In this document: piece after piece, positions 16,087 through 25,034 of the stretch | How the letters are laid out: each line of letters starts with the position of its first letter | Position numbering within the stretch: position 1 is the first letter of the stretch | Program-made: the position numbers and the translations under genes | The notes under the pieces: model-generated | Databases searched by the model: none | What the model saw: only the letters and a program-made list of their open reading frames with translations | What the model was told of the DNA's origin: nothing | Source of the DNA: Bin55 sp963664665 | Lineage (GTDB): Bacteria; Pseudomonadota; Gammaproteobacteria; Pseudomonadales; Azotimanducaceae | DNA: 64,000 nucleotides | Direction: 5' to 3' | Assembly (NCBI GenBank): GCA_963664665.2 | Contig: CAXXMH010000004.1 | Coordinates: 1,054,001 to 1,118,000, forward strand

Positions 16087-17076
16087 ATGGCTGAAACGCG
16101 CGAATTGACCTACATCGCTGCGGTTGCGGAAGCGGCGAAGACGGTGTTACTCGAACAGGAAAACGCGTTCATCGCTGGCGAGGATGTGGCCGGTGCGGGG
16201 GGTGTCTTTGGTTCGTATCGAGGTATCCTCGAAGAGTTTGGCGATCAACGAATCGTTGACACGCCTATATCCGAGGAAGGCATCATCGGTTTAGGTGTCG
16301 GGTCGGCTGCGACAGGATTACGACCGATCGTTGACATCATGTTCATGGACTTCATGGGCGAGTGCATGGATGAAATCGCCAATCAAATGGCGAAGATGCG
16401 CTACATGTTCGGCGGTTCTGCGACATTGCCAATTACGGTCATTACGATGTCAGGCGGCGGCATGAATATGGCTGCACAGCATTCGCAAAGTCTTGAGGCG
16501 TGGATCTGCCACCTACCTGGACTGAAGGTCGTCGCGCCTTCGACGCCGTATGACGTGAAGGGACTCATCATCAGCGCATCTCGGGACGACAATCCAGTAT
16601 TTGTCGTGTTGAACAAACTCTCATTGGGAAACCGAGGTCAGGTTCCAGAGGAGAGTTACACCATTCCGCTTGGCGAAGCAGAGGTGGTGCGTGAGGGTTC
16701 AGACGTATCCATCGTGACGTACAGTCGCATGGTCGGTGAGTCCATGAATGCTGCAAATACCTTGAGTGAGAAAGGCATTGATGCAGAGGTATTGGATCTG
16801 CGTTCCTTGCAGCCGATGGATACGGATGCCATCGTGACCTCCGTAAAGAAAACACAGCGCGTAGTGGTCGTGCATGAAGCAGTGCGTTTCGGGGGACTAG
16901 GGGGTGAGATCGCGGCGCAAATTCAGGAGGAGGCGTTCGACTATCTTGATGCACCGATTGCGCGAGTCGGCGCACCGTTTAGTCCGGTCCCGTTTAGCCC
17001 TGTGCTAGAGCAGGCGTACATTCCGAATGCAGACCGCATCGTAGCTGAAGTCGATAAGCTACTAAACGCAGCCTAG
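16087..17076 (+). CDS. acoB: TPP-dependent dehydrogenase E1 beta subunit, acetoin-dehydrogenase type
   Basis: The 329-residue subunit pairs with the product of the gene 32 bp upstream to form the E1 heterotetramer. Family landmarks are FIAGEDVAGAGGVFG near the N-terminus, DTPISEEGIIGLGVG, the transketolase pyrimidine-binding MFMDFMGECMDEI and QHSQSLEAW, and the C-terminal transketolase domain with DLRSLQPMD and VVVHEAVRFGGLGGEIA. Length is usual. It is followed 9 bp later by acoX. Confidence 0.87.
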   Translation: MAETRELTYIAAVAEAAKTVLLEQENAFIAGEDVAGAGGVFGSYRGILEEFGDQRIVDTPISEEGIIGLGVGSAATGLRPIVDIMFMDFMGECMDEIANQMAKMRYMFGGSATLPITVITMSGGGMNMAAQHSQSLEAWICHLPGLKVVAPSTPYDVKGLIISASRDDNPVFVVLNKLSLGNRGQVPEESYTIPLGEAEVVREGSDVSIVTYSRMVGESMNAANTLSEKGIDAEVLDLRSLQPMDTDAIVTSVKKTQRVVVVHEAVRFGGLGGEIAAQIQEEAFDYLDAPIARVGAPFSPVPFSPVLEQAYIPNADRIVAEVDKLLNAA

Positions 17077-17085
17077 CGCACGAAC

Positions 17086-18099
17086 ATGGACATTGGCATC
17101 ATTGCCAATCCTGCTTCCGGGAAGGACATCAGGCGTCTTACCGCGCGTGCGTCGGTATTCGATAACCAGGAAAAATCCGCGATAGTCCGCCGATGCATTG
17201 CCGGTATAGAAGGTCTGTACCCAGACGCTCGGATTCACTACTATCCCGACTCTCATCAGATTACGGCAGCCGCTCTCGTTGGGTCCGGATTGAGCAGTCA
17301 GCCAATCAAAATGAAGAGGACGGGAACGTCACAAGACTCGACTGAAGCGGCTCGACACCTTAGGCACGCAAGTGTTGTGATATCGCTAGGCGGCGACGGC
17401 ACGAATCGTGCGATCGGAAAATCGTTGGGGGGCGTACCTTTGATTGCGCTCTCGACTGGCACGAACAACGCGTTTCCTGTGTTTTGTGAAGCGACGTCTG
17501 CCGGTATGGCTGCCGCTTACATCGCAATGGGATGCGTGTCGATTGACGAAGTTGCGCCTTGGACCAAGGCGTTGCACGTGACCTATCAGAGTGGCGACAC
17601 GGACTTTGCGTTGATTGATGTAGTTGGAACCAAGGATCTTTTCTACGGTAGTCGAGCGATTCTGGACCCCTCGAATTTCGTTTTCGCGGTGCTGAGTGTG
17701 GCTGATCCAAGCAAAGTCGGTATGACAGCAATCGGTGGAATGACGCAGGTAGTCAGTGACGAACACGACTATGGCTTGACATTGTCATTTCCTCAGGACT
17801 CGGTGGACAGTTCGAAGAAGGAGGTCTACGCAGCGGTAGCCCCCGGACTAGTAAGACCTATCCGACTCAAAGATGTAGGTCAGATTGATATTGATGAATC
17901 GCTTCAGTTTTTCGGCGCGACGATGCTAGCGTTCGACGGCGAACGTGAACGTGTTTTGCGTGCTGACGAAAGGGTGATTGTTTGCCTCCGACGCGATGGA
18001 CCGCGACGGGTTGACGTGAAAGCGTGCATCGAGAGCGTTGTGTCATCGACTATGCATCCATGTGTCGGCTTAAAGCGAGTAGAGAGACATGCCAACTGA
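17086..18099 (+). CDS. acoX: AcoX-like protein, ATP-NAD kinase fold
   Basis: The 337-residue protein has the NAD kinase/diacylglycerol kinase-type fold: IANPASGKD at the N-terminus, the GGDGTN nucleotide loop (102-107) and GTNNAFP (125-131). Such proteins are encoded inside acetoin operons as AcoX. Their biochemical role is not settled, and they are not needed for the core reaction. The gene sits between E1 beta and E2, and its last 11 bp overlap the E2 start, so coupling is likely. The context is the main reason for calling AcoX and not a general NAD kinase. Confidence 0.8.
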   Translation: MDIGIIANPASGKDIRRLTARASVFDNQEKSAIVRRCIAGIEGLYPDARIHYYPDSHQITAAALVGSGLSSQPIKMKRTGTSQDSTEAARHLRHASVVISLGGDGTNRAIGKSLGGVPLIALSTGTNNAFPVFCEATSAGMAAAYIAMGCVSIDEVAPWTKALHVTYQSGDTDFALIDVVGTKDLFYGSRAILDPSNFVFAVLSVADPSKVGMTAIGGMTQVVSDEHDYGLTLSFPQDSVDSSKKEVYAAVAPGLVRPIRLKDVGQIDIDESLQFFGATMLAFDGERERVLRADERVIVCLRRDGPRRVDVKACIESVVSSTMHPCVGLKRVERHAN

Positions 18100-19420
18100 G
18101 ATTTACTTGGTAAAAGTCGGGATGACAATGACGGAGGGACTCGTCGACGAATGGTATGTAGCGGACGGCGAGCCGGTTGAAAAGGGTGAACCCGTCTATC
18201 GCCTCGAGACCGAAAAGGTGAATATGGATGTTGAGGCAGACGTTTCAGGCATCGTAAAACACATTGCGACTACAGGTGAGACGCTCGCGCCAGGCGATGT
18301 GGTCGGATGGATCTTTGCACTGGATGAGGTCATACCCGACGAGTTGCCGACGCCTACAGCTAATCCGAATATCGTGGCTATGGACAAGGCTGATGATCAA
18401 GCAGACACGCCGAAGACTGCGAACACATCTGCGTCCGGTACACGCGATACGCGGATCAAGTCTTCGCCGGCTGCGCGGCGTTTGGCTCGCGAGCGCAACG
18501 TCTCCCTCAAAGATGTTGTTGGCACCGGACCGGGAGGCCGCATTGTCGAACAGGACGTGCCAGCCTCTGACGTACCTTCGACGCGTCCCGTACAGATTGC
18601 GTCTCCCGCGGCACGCAGATTAGCCAAAGAGCTGGATGTTGATCTCTCAAGCGTCCATGCGACTGGACCGCGTGGTCGCATCACGAAAGACGACGTGGTA
18701 AATGCCGCACACGCGGGTTCCCTCGAAACGGTGTCCGCGGAACCGATTCCTCTCAAGGGAATGCGAAAGATCATTGCTGAGCGAATGTATCAGAGCTTGC
18801 AGTCCACGGCACAGCTGACCATTGAGATGGAAGTGTGCATGGACGATGCCATCAAGTTGCGAGGAGCATTGATTGAGGAATGGGAATCGAGCGGTATTCG
18901 AGTTACGTATACCGATCTGATTGTTGCCGCTTGTGTAAAAGCGCTTCCGCATCATGCAAACATGAACGCGACGCTGGTCGATGGTGCAACTCAGCTGCAC
19001 TCGTCGATACACGTTGGGATTGCTGTTGCACTCGAGGATGGATTAATCGTACCCGTCTTGCATGATGCAGACCAGAAGTCCCTAAAAGAACGTGCGCGTG
19101 AAGCCGCGAGTCTCGCCGAACGCGCGAAGGCAGGTGCACTCAGCCTGGATGATGTAAATGGCGGTACCTTCACGGTGACTTCACTGGGAATGTACGGCGT
19201 CGACACGTTTACACCAATTCTTAACGCCCCTCAAGTTGGCATTCTGGGGGTTGGTCGTATCTACGACAGCGTACGGTGGGATGAGGAACACCCCACGCGA
19301 ACGCAGTGCCTGCGACTATCGTTGACATGGGATCATCGAGCGCTAGATGGAGCACCCGCTGCTGAGTTTCTAAGCGCTGTGAAAGACCTTCTTGAATCGC
19401 CTTACCGTTTGGTGATATAG
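18089..19420 (+). CDS. acoC: Dihydrolipoamide acetyltransferase E2 with two E3-binding domains
   Basis: This 443-residue E2 core would accept the acetyl group on lipoate and transfer it to CoA. It has a lipoyl domain (1-80, lipoylated K43 in ETEKVNMD) and a linker. Two tandem peripheral-subunit-binding domains follow (about 123-158 and 169-206), both with SPAARRLA and a GTGP/ATGP-x-GRI loop, then the catalytic domain (about 218-443) with DHRALDG, giving His416. Most bacterial E2 chains carry one subunit-binding domain, so the duplication is unusual. No E3 gene (lipoamide dehydrogenase) is nearby, so E3 must come from elsewhere. Confidence 0.87.
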   Translation: MPTEIYLVKVGMTMTEGLVDEWYVADGEPVEKGEPVYRLETEKVNMDVEADVSGIVKHIATTGETLAPGDVVGWIFALDEVIPDELPTPTANPNIVAMDKADDQADTPKTANTSASGTRDTRIKSSPAARRLARERNVSLKDVVGTGPGGRIVEQDVPASDVPSTRPVQIASPAARRLAKELDVDLSSVHATGPRGRITKDDVVNAAHAGSLETVSAEPIPLKGMRKIIAERMYQSLQSTAQLTIEMEVCMDDAIKLRGALIEEWESSGIRVTYTDLIVAACVKALPHHANMNATLVDGATQLHSSIHVGIAVALEDGLIVPVLHDADQKSLKERAREAASLAERAKAGALSLDDVNGGTFTVTSLGMYGVDTFTPILNAPQVGILGVGRIYDSVRWDEEHPTRTQCLRLSLTWDHRALDGAPAAEFLSAVKDLLESPYRLVI

Positions 19421-19507
19421 ACCATCCCGAAGAGTGCCTCATGTAGAGGCGATCGTTTTAAGATTTATGGTGCTTTGCGAAGCGTCATCTATTGCCATTG
19501 AGGTTCT

Positions 19508-20743
19508 ATGTCTGATCCTGATTTAGACGTCGATCTAAATCTAATCGAGCGTATTCGCGAGGAGATAACGCCTCATGTCGTGCAGACGCCGCTATATCGT
19601 TCCACAACGTTGTCTGAGATTCTCGACACAGACCTTCACCTGAAGTTAGAGAATCGCCAATTCACGAGTTCTTTCAAGGAACGAGGCGCCGTCGCGAGGC
19701 TGAGTGCGTTGACAGCGGAAGAGCGAGCGAAAGGTGTGATCGCTATGTCAGCGGGTAACCACGCTCAGGCGCTCGCGTACCACGCACGTCGTATGGGAGT
19801 TAATGCGACCATCGTAATGCCGCGAACGACACCAGTTGCGAAAATCGATCAAACGCGCTATTTTCAACCAGAGATCGTGCTGCATGGCTCGTCCTTTGAC
19901 GAAACCGTTGAATACGTCGACGAACGTCGGATCGCTGATGACCTTACGCTGATTCACCCGTTTGACGATACCATCGTGATAGCGGGACAAGGATCAACGG
20001 GGCTTGAGATTCTTGAACAACTACCTGACGCCGACACGGTTATCGTTCCAGTCGGCGGCGGTGGCTTGATATCTGGAATCGGTACAGCGATCAAGGCGCT
20101 GAAGCCATCTATCCGGATCGTCGGCGTGCAGTCGGCACACTATTGTCCCGTCTATGCGATACTAAGCAATGAGTCTTGGAAACCGGAAAGGAACCAGCTT
20201 TCGATCGCGGAAGGGATCGCGATCAAAAGACCAGGCAAACTCACAATGCCGATCGTTGAACGCGTGGTCGATGAGATGGTGACCGTGACGGAGTCCTCGA
20301 TCGAGACTGCGATGTTCAGATTCTTAGATATCGAGAAGATGCTAGTCGAAGGAGCGGGAGCTGCAACGCTAGCCGCTGTGGCAGCACATCCTGATGTCGC
20401 TAAAGGCAAAACAGTCTGTGTCGTGAGTGGTGGCAATGTTGATCCCGCGATCGTTGCAGACATCATCCAACGAACACTCGTGCGTACTGAACGTATCGTG
20501 AGGTTGCACTCGACCGTTCAAGATGTACCCGGATCTCTCACCAAACTCACGAACGACATTAGTAATACAGATAGCAATATCGTTGATATTTACCATAGGC
20601 GGTCATTTGGTAGCTCAACGCTTGATGCGACTGTCGTAGAAATCATTGTGCAGTTGCGTGGCGAGGACGACAAAGTTTCGTTGATCCGAAAGCTTCGAGA
20701 ACTTGGACACACGGTCGGGGAGCCTGACCAGATTCTCAGCTAG
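19508..20743 (+). CDS. Threonine/serine dehydratase with C-terminal ACT domain
   Basis: The 411-residue PLP enzyme would deaminate L-threonine to 2-oxobutanoate. The PLP Lys is K57 in SSFKERGA, the phosphate-gripping loop is PVGGGGLISG, and SAGNHAQ is at 81-87. The C-terminal part from about residue 325 is a single ACT-like domain (VRLHSTVQDVPGSL, IVDIYHRR). The length and single ACT domain resemble the IlvA/TdcB-like group often labelled catabolic or biosynthetic threonine ammonia-lyase. Given the ilv genes at 38816-42101 it could feed isoleucine synthesis, but this is not proven. The gene stands alone, 87 bp after the acetoin operon. Confidence 0.85.
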   Translation: MSDPDLDVDLNLIERIREEITPHVVQTPLYRSTTLSEILDTDLHLKLENRQFTSSFKERGAVARLSALTAEERAKGVIAMSAGNHAQALAYHARRMGVNATIVMPRTTPVAKIDQTRYFQPEIVLHGSSFDETVEYVDERRIADDLTLIHPFDDTIVIAGQGSTGLEILEQLPDADTVIVPVGGGGLISGIGTAIKALKPSIRIVGVQSAHYCPVYAILSNESWKPERNQLSIAEGIAIKRPGKLTMPIVERVVDEMVTVTESSIETAMFRFLDIEKMLVEGAGAATLAAVAAHPDVAKGKTVCVVSGGNVDPAIVADIIQRTLVRTERIVRLHSTVQDVPGSLTKLTNDISNTDSNIVDIYHRRSFGSSTLDATVVEIIVQLRGEDDKVSLIRKLRELGHTVGEPDQILS

Positions 20744-20830
20744 CGGAGGGCTGCCGTCCGACAACGTCCTTTCGTGTAGGGCTCCGTTGGGTGAGGTGAA
20801 GTAGATTGATTGCAGTTAAGGAGATCGAAT

Positions 20831-21586
20831 TTGGATAAGCCGGTTTTAATCACAGGAATGAGCGGTCTCATTGGTTCTGCTGTGCGAGAAGCTATGACAT
20901 CTGACCACGCTTTGCGTGCTCTAAATCGAAGCAATGTCGAAGGTGTTCCTACAACCCAAGCGGAGCTAGCCGATTTGGACGCAATTCGTCCGGCGTTCGA
21001 GGACGTTGATACAGTCATTCATCTCGCCGCGAAAGCCGGTGAGCGATTTACGTGGGAAGAACTGCTCGATACCAACGTCACCGGTACGCGCAATGTCTAT
21101 CAAGCCGCAGTCGATGCCGGCTGCCGAAGAGTCATCTTCGCAAGTAGCGGCGCAACCGTATCGGGCTATGAGCAAATCGAGCCGTATAAGTCGCTCGTTG
21201 AAGCACGGTACGAAGACGCACCAACAACCTGGCCGTTAGTGACCGCGGATATGCCGACTCGTCCGACAGGAGTGTACGGCAGCACCAAGGTTTGGGGCGA
21301 AGCTTTAGGACGTCATTACGCAGATTCGACGAATCTTTCGGTCATGTGCTTGAGGATTGGCTTCGTAAATCGACAGGATCGACCCTCACGACCACGCGAC
21401 TATTCAATCTGGTGTAGTCAACGTGATATCGTTGATTTGATCGTCAAAAGCGTCGACATTGACGATTCTGTCAAATTCGCGGTGCTATTTGGCACGTCTC
21501 TCAATCGATACGGGTATCGAGACCTCTCAAGAGCACGAGAACTTGCGGGCTATGCCCCACAAGATAGTGCCGATGATTTCCGGTAG
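20831..21586 (+). CDS. NAD(P)-dependent epimerase/dehydratase, extended SDR
   Basis: The 251-residue protein has the Rossmann motif TGMSGLIG near the N-terminus, a D-x-D acidic pair after strand 3, LAAKAGE, and the catalytic pair in GVYGSTKVWGEALG (YxxxK). It is shorter than typical sugar epimerases, like the uronate dehydrogenase-type extended SDRs. I chose TTG at 20831, because AAGGAG lies 8 bases upstream and the first strand (VLITG) then falls at the usual place. The substrate cannot be told. Confidence 0.78.
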   Translation: MDKPVLITGMSGLIGSAVREAMTSDHALRALNRSNVEGVPTTQAELADLDAIRPAFEDVDTVIHLAAKAGERFTWEELLDTNVTGTRNVYQAAVDAGCRRVIFASSGATVSGYEQIEPYKSLVEARYEDAPTTWPLVTADMPTRPTGVYGSTKVWGEALGRHYADSTNLSVMCLRIGFVNRQDRPSRPRDYSIWCSQRDIVDLIVKSVDIDDSVKFAVLFGTSLNRYGYRDLSRARELAGYAPQDSADDFR

Positions 21587-21621
21587 ATCGATGAAAGAAC
21601 TTGACCAGATCGATCAAGGGC

Positions 21622-22485
21622 TCAGTCACGTAGTTCTTTGATGACGGCTGCGTATCGGTCGAGATAAGGTAAGACGGTATCTCGGTCTTCTGACGGCACA
21701 TTAAAGATGAACTCGTCGAATCCCTGGTCAGCACGACCTCTGATTTGCTCAGCGTCGGGGAATGAGCCAAACAACGCCAATGTTAGATCCTTGAGATCTC
21801 GCCCACACGCATCCATCGCACTCTTGAGTCGTTCCATGTTGCCGGAGCCGAGACCTCCGATTGGCATCCACCCGTCGGCGTATTCGGCGACGCGGTCAAA
21901 CACCCATTTCGAATTAGCGCCAATCCAGATTGGGGGACCTCCTTCCTGCACCGGTTTCGGATATGACCAAATTGGGTCGAAATCCACAAATTCGCCATGG
22001 TATTCCGGTTCATCCTCGGTCCAAATCGCGCGCATTGCTGCGACCTTTTCACGCACGATCGACCATCGATGTTTGTAGTTGGCGCCATGGTTCTCCATCT
22101 CTTCACGATTCCAACCTGCTCCGATTCCGATGATGGCGCGACCGTTCGAAATCATGTCAAGCGAAGCGATGACCTTTGCGGTGGTAATCGGGTCTCGCTC
22201 AATAATCAGGCATATCCCAGTACCTAGTCGAATGCGCTCGGTGACCGAGGCACACGCTGATAACGCAACGAAGGGATCATGGGCATGCCAGTACTGCTTC
22301 GGCAATTCGCCGCCACCTGGGAAAGGAGTTGCACGACTCGCGGGGATGTGCGTGTGCTCGGGGAAGAAGAGGCTGTCAAATCCACGTTCCTCCGCTGCTT
22401 GTGCGAGCGACGCTGGTTGGATTGAGTAGTCGGTCGGAAACATCGAAATCCCGAATTTAGCGTTCGCTAAGCCTGCAAAAGCCAT
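21622..22485 (-). CDS. LLM-class (luciferase-like) flavin/F420 oxidoreductase
   Basis: The 287-residue protein has the luciferase-like monooxygenase barrel. Landmarks are EERGFDSLFFPEHTHIP, RIRLGTGICL, KVIASLDMISNGRAIIGIGAGWNREE, and GGPPIWIGANS near the C-terminal half. This pattern matches the group usually annotated as F420-dependent, but F420 use is doubtful in gammaproteobacteria, where FMN is more likely. It is convergent with the epimerase and divergent from the acyl-CoA dehydrogenase, with 84 bp between starts. Confidence 0.8.
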   Translation of the reverse strand: MAFAGLANAKFGISMFPTDYSIQPASLAQAAEERGFDSLFFPEHTHIPASRATPFPGGGELPKQYWHAHDPFVALSACASVTERIRLGTGICLIIERDPITTAKVIASLDMISNGRAIIGIGAGWNREEMENHGANYKHRWSIVREKVAAMRAIWTEDEPEYHGEFVDFDPIWSYPKPVQEGGPPIWIGANSKWVFDRVAEYADGWMPIGGLGSGNMERLKSAMDACGRDLKDLTLALFGSFPDAEQIRGRADQGFDEFIFNVPSEDRDTVLPYLDRYAAVIKELRD

Positions 22486-22569
22486 GTACCGCTCCTTAAG
22501 CGTGTCGAGTGATCAAAGTAGAGGTTGTTTTTATGATACAGGGACGAAACGTTGTATTGAGCGCATTCT

Positions 22570-24318
22570 ATGGCGATGCCTGAATTGACAGGTGTGATAG
22601 CACCTGATACTAGAGGCCAGAACTTCTTTAATAATGATCGAACTCTTCAGGATCTTGCTCGGTTATATCTTGACGATGCACTTCGGGAAGCGATTTGGCC
22701 TCAACTAGAGGAATTGGGGTATAGGGTTGCAAACGACTTAGACCATCACGCCATGTTGGCAAATAGTCATACACCTATTCTGCATCAACGTGACAAATAT
22801 GGCCGGGATAGCCAATGGATCGAATATCACCCTAGCTATCACGCGCTAGAACAAGCTGCGTTTGGCGATTACGGGCTACATGCCATGTCGCATCGACCTA
22901 TCTTGTCGAGTTGGAAGAAGGTCTTACCGGTCTTCGCAAAACACTTGTATACATTCCTATTCAATCAAGCCGAGTTTGGCCTAGGTTGCCCGATCAACGT
23001 CACCGACTCCGCTGCCCATGTAATTCGGCTCTTTGGCGACGAGGCATTGAAGGCGCGATTCCTCCCGCGCATGCTTTCGACAAACTTGCCCGAGCTTTGG
23101 CAAGGTGCGCAATTCATAACAGAGCAAGAAGGTGGATCTGACGTTGGTCAGATAACGACTCGGGCGGTGTTGGATCAAGGTGAATGGCGCTTATTTGGCG
23201 ATAAGTGGTTTTGTTCTAACGCCGACGCCGATGTCGCGATGATCTTGGCAAGACCTGAAGGAGCTACGAACGGAACGCGTGGATTGGCACTCTTTGCGAT
23301 GCCGCGAATGCTTGATGATGGTAGTCCCAATCACATCCGGATCGTTCGACTCAAAGACAAACTGGGTACGCGATCGATGGCTAGTGGCGAACTACGTTTG
23401 GAGGGTGCCGTAGCACATCTAGTCGGAGAGCAAGACGCAGGATTAAAGCAAATGCTCGAAATGATCAATTGGTCGCGTCTGAGTAATGGCGTGAAGTCAG
23501 CAGCACTCATGCGGCGAGCAGTGCACGATGCGGTTACGGTGTCAAACCATCGTGTGGTGTTCGGACAGACATTGAAGAACTTGCCTCTTGCTCGCCGTCA
23601 ATTGCTCAAACTGCGATTGGCATCTGAACAATCGATGTCGATGTGGGCGTTCACTGCGAATCAGTTGGATGTTCTCGAGACAGGCGGATTAGGTTCGAAC
23701 CGAGCGAGTTCGATCGCTCGACTCGCGACACCTGTGTTGAAGATGCGCGTGACGCGTGATGCGCGGCAGGTATGCGGCGACGCAATGGAAGTGCGCGGCG
23801 GCTGCGGTTATGTCGAGGATTTCGTGAATCCTCGCCTTGTCAGGGATGCGTATCTCGGGTCGATCTGGGAAGGTACATCAAACATCATCGCGATCGACGC
23901 GATACGCAGGGCAATCAGTCGCGACAGCTGTCTGAGTCCCTACATCGCGGAATTTCAGGAACGGCTCGACGTTGTTCGGAGTTCGATACCCTCACTGGCG
24001 CATGAGTTAGGAGACTGGTTAGAGAAAACGGAGCGTGAAGTCGCAGGAGCAGCTGAACGTGATGAAGAATCTCGGTTTCGCAGTATGGTTTCTGCACTGT
24101 ATCACGTAACGTCCGCAGTCTTAATGGCGTGGGAAGGTGTGTCGCTCGAAAAACAAACGGGCGACGCATCGCGATTACTTTGGGCTCGGCTTGCGTTAGA
24201 CCACAAAGTGATTGAGAAAGGACCGCTGAGTCCGCCACCAGAGCGGCCGTCCTTATGTGACAGTCTGCTGCGAAATGAGAACGTCCCGTTATCCCAAGCA
24301 CGAGAATTGGTCGGGTAG
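22570..24318 (+). CDS. Acyl-CoA dehydrogenase family protein, AidB-like
   Basis: At 582 residues this flavoprotein is longer than ordinary acyl-CoA dehydrogenases and matches the AidB-like subgroup. Evidence is the N-terminal extension, FGLGCPINVTDSA, GAQFITEQEGGSDVGQ, the FGDKWFCSNADAD segment in the middle domain, and EVRGGCGYVEDF followed by IWEGTSNIIAIDA near residue 440. AidB in E. coli is an alkylation-response protein that binds DNA; related proteins may act on isovaleryl-CoA-like substrates. The ATG at 22570 lacks a strong ribosome-binding site. The gene is transcribed alone. Confidence 0.82.
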   Translation: MAMPELTGVIAPDTRGQNFFNNDRTLQDLARLYLDDALREAIWPQLEELGYRVANDLDHHAMLANSHTPILHQRDKYGRDSQWIEYHPSYHALEQAAFGDYGLHAMSHRPILSSWKKVLPVFAKHLYTFLFNQAEFGLGCPINVTDSAAHVIRLFGDEALKARFLPRMLSTNLPELWQGAQFITEQEGGSDVGQITTRAVLDQGEWRLFGDKWFCSNADADVAMILARPEGATNGTRGLALFAMPRMLDDGSPNHIRIVRLKDKLGTRSMASGELRLEGAVAHLVGEQDAGLKQMLEMINWSRLSNGVKSAALMRRAVHDAVTVSNHRVVFGQTLKNLPLARRQLLKLRLASEQSMSMWAFTANQLDVLETGGLGSNRASSIARLATPVLKMRVTRDARQVCGDAMEVRGGCGYVEDFVNPRLVRDAYLGSIWEGTSNIIAIDAIRRAISRDSCLSPYIAEFQERLDVVRSSIPSLAHELGDWLEKTEREVAGAAERDEESRFRSMVSALYHVTSAVLMAWEGVSLEKQTGDASRLLWARLALDHKVIEKGPLSPPPERPSLCDSLLRNENVPLSQARELVG

Positions 24319-24381
24319 TGGACGTTAGCGATAGCTGAAGTTTTCACGAAACCGCAAACTCCGATCTGAGGAGCGAGATTT

Positions 24382-24993
24382 GTGATGTGGGTGCTAGTTC
24401 GTAAGTTTCAAGACCTGTCGGTCGCTCTCCTGACGATCTTCATATTTGGGCTTTGGAGCAATACAGGCTGCGCGGTCATACCAGAAACTGTGACGCTCGT
24501 TATTGAGTCCACGCCGAGCGGCGCAAACGTAAGATCCAGTGACGGTTGGCAATGTAGCACGCCTTGCGAACGCATCGTACCGCGAGACGCTACTTTGGAT
24601 CTTGAGCTGCGACGAGAGGGATATGAGTCATTTGAAGATACCGTTCAAATACCCGTATTTGTCCCGTCACGAGTAGGTACTTATGTTGGCACAGGGATCG
24701 GCGTGTTTACCGGCCTAGCAGCGGCTGAGTTGGGTGAAGCCCTTGGATCGGTCATGTTGGCACTCTTCGGCGGATACGTTGAGCCGATTGAGCTATCAAC
24801 AGGCGAAAAATTGAAATTTGTCGCGAGTGGTGTGCTTGTTTATGGTGGAATCGGTTATGCAATCGATCGCGCGAGGGACAGTGTGCGCGCGAAGCGACCG
24901 ATTCGCGTAGATGTATCTCTGATAAAGCGGAACATCGACGGCAATGGTCAGCAGACCAACCTATCAGACTCGACGAATGTCATCGCTAAGTAG
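24382..24993 (+). CDS. PEGA-domain lipoprotein
   Basis: The 203-residue product begins with a positively charged then hydrophobic stretch ending in a lipobox (SNTG-C30), so it is probably a lipoprotein. It is followed by a PEGA-type beta domain, VTLVIESTPSGANVRSSDG (about 36-55), with the C-x-T-P-C loop typical of such surface domains, and two Gly-rich hydrophobic segments (about 97-130 and 151-165). PEGA domains occur in cell-surface proteins of unknown partner. GTG at 24382 and ATG at 24385 are equally usable; GAGGAG lies upstream. Confidence 0.65.
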   Translation: MMWVLVRKFQDLSVALLTIFIFGLWSNTGCAVIPETVTLVIESTPSGANVRSSDGWQCSTPCERIVPRDATLDLELRREGYESFEDTVQIPVFVPSRVGTYVGTGIGVFTGLAAAELGEALGSVMLALFGGYVEPIELSTGEKLKFVASGVLVYGGIGYAIDRARDSVRAKRPIRVDVSLIKRNIDGNGQQTNLSDSTNVIAK

Positions 24994-25034
24994 TGTGAGA
25001 TCGTGGACGGAATTATGTCGCTTCCCCACTGGCT

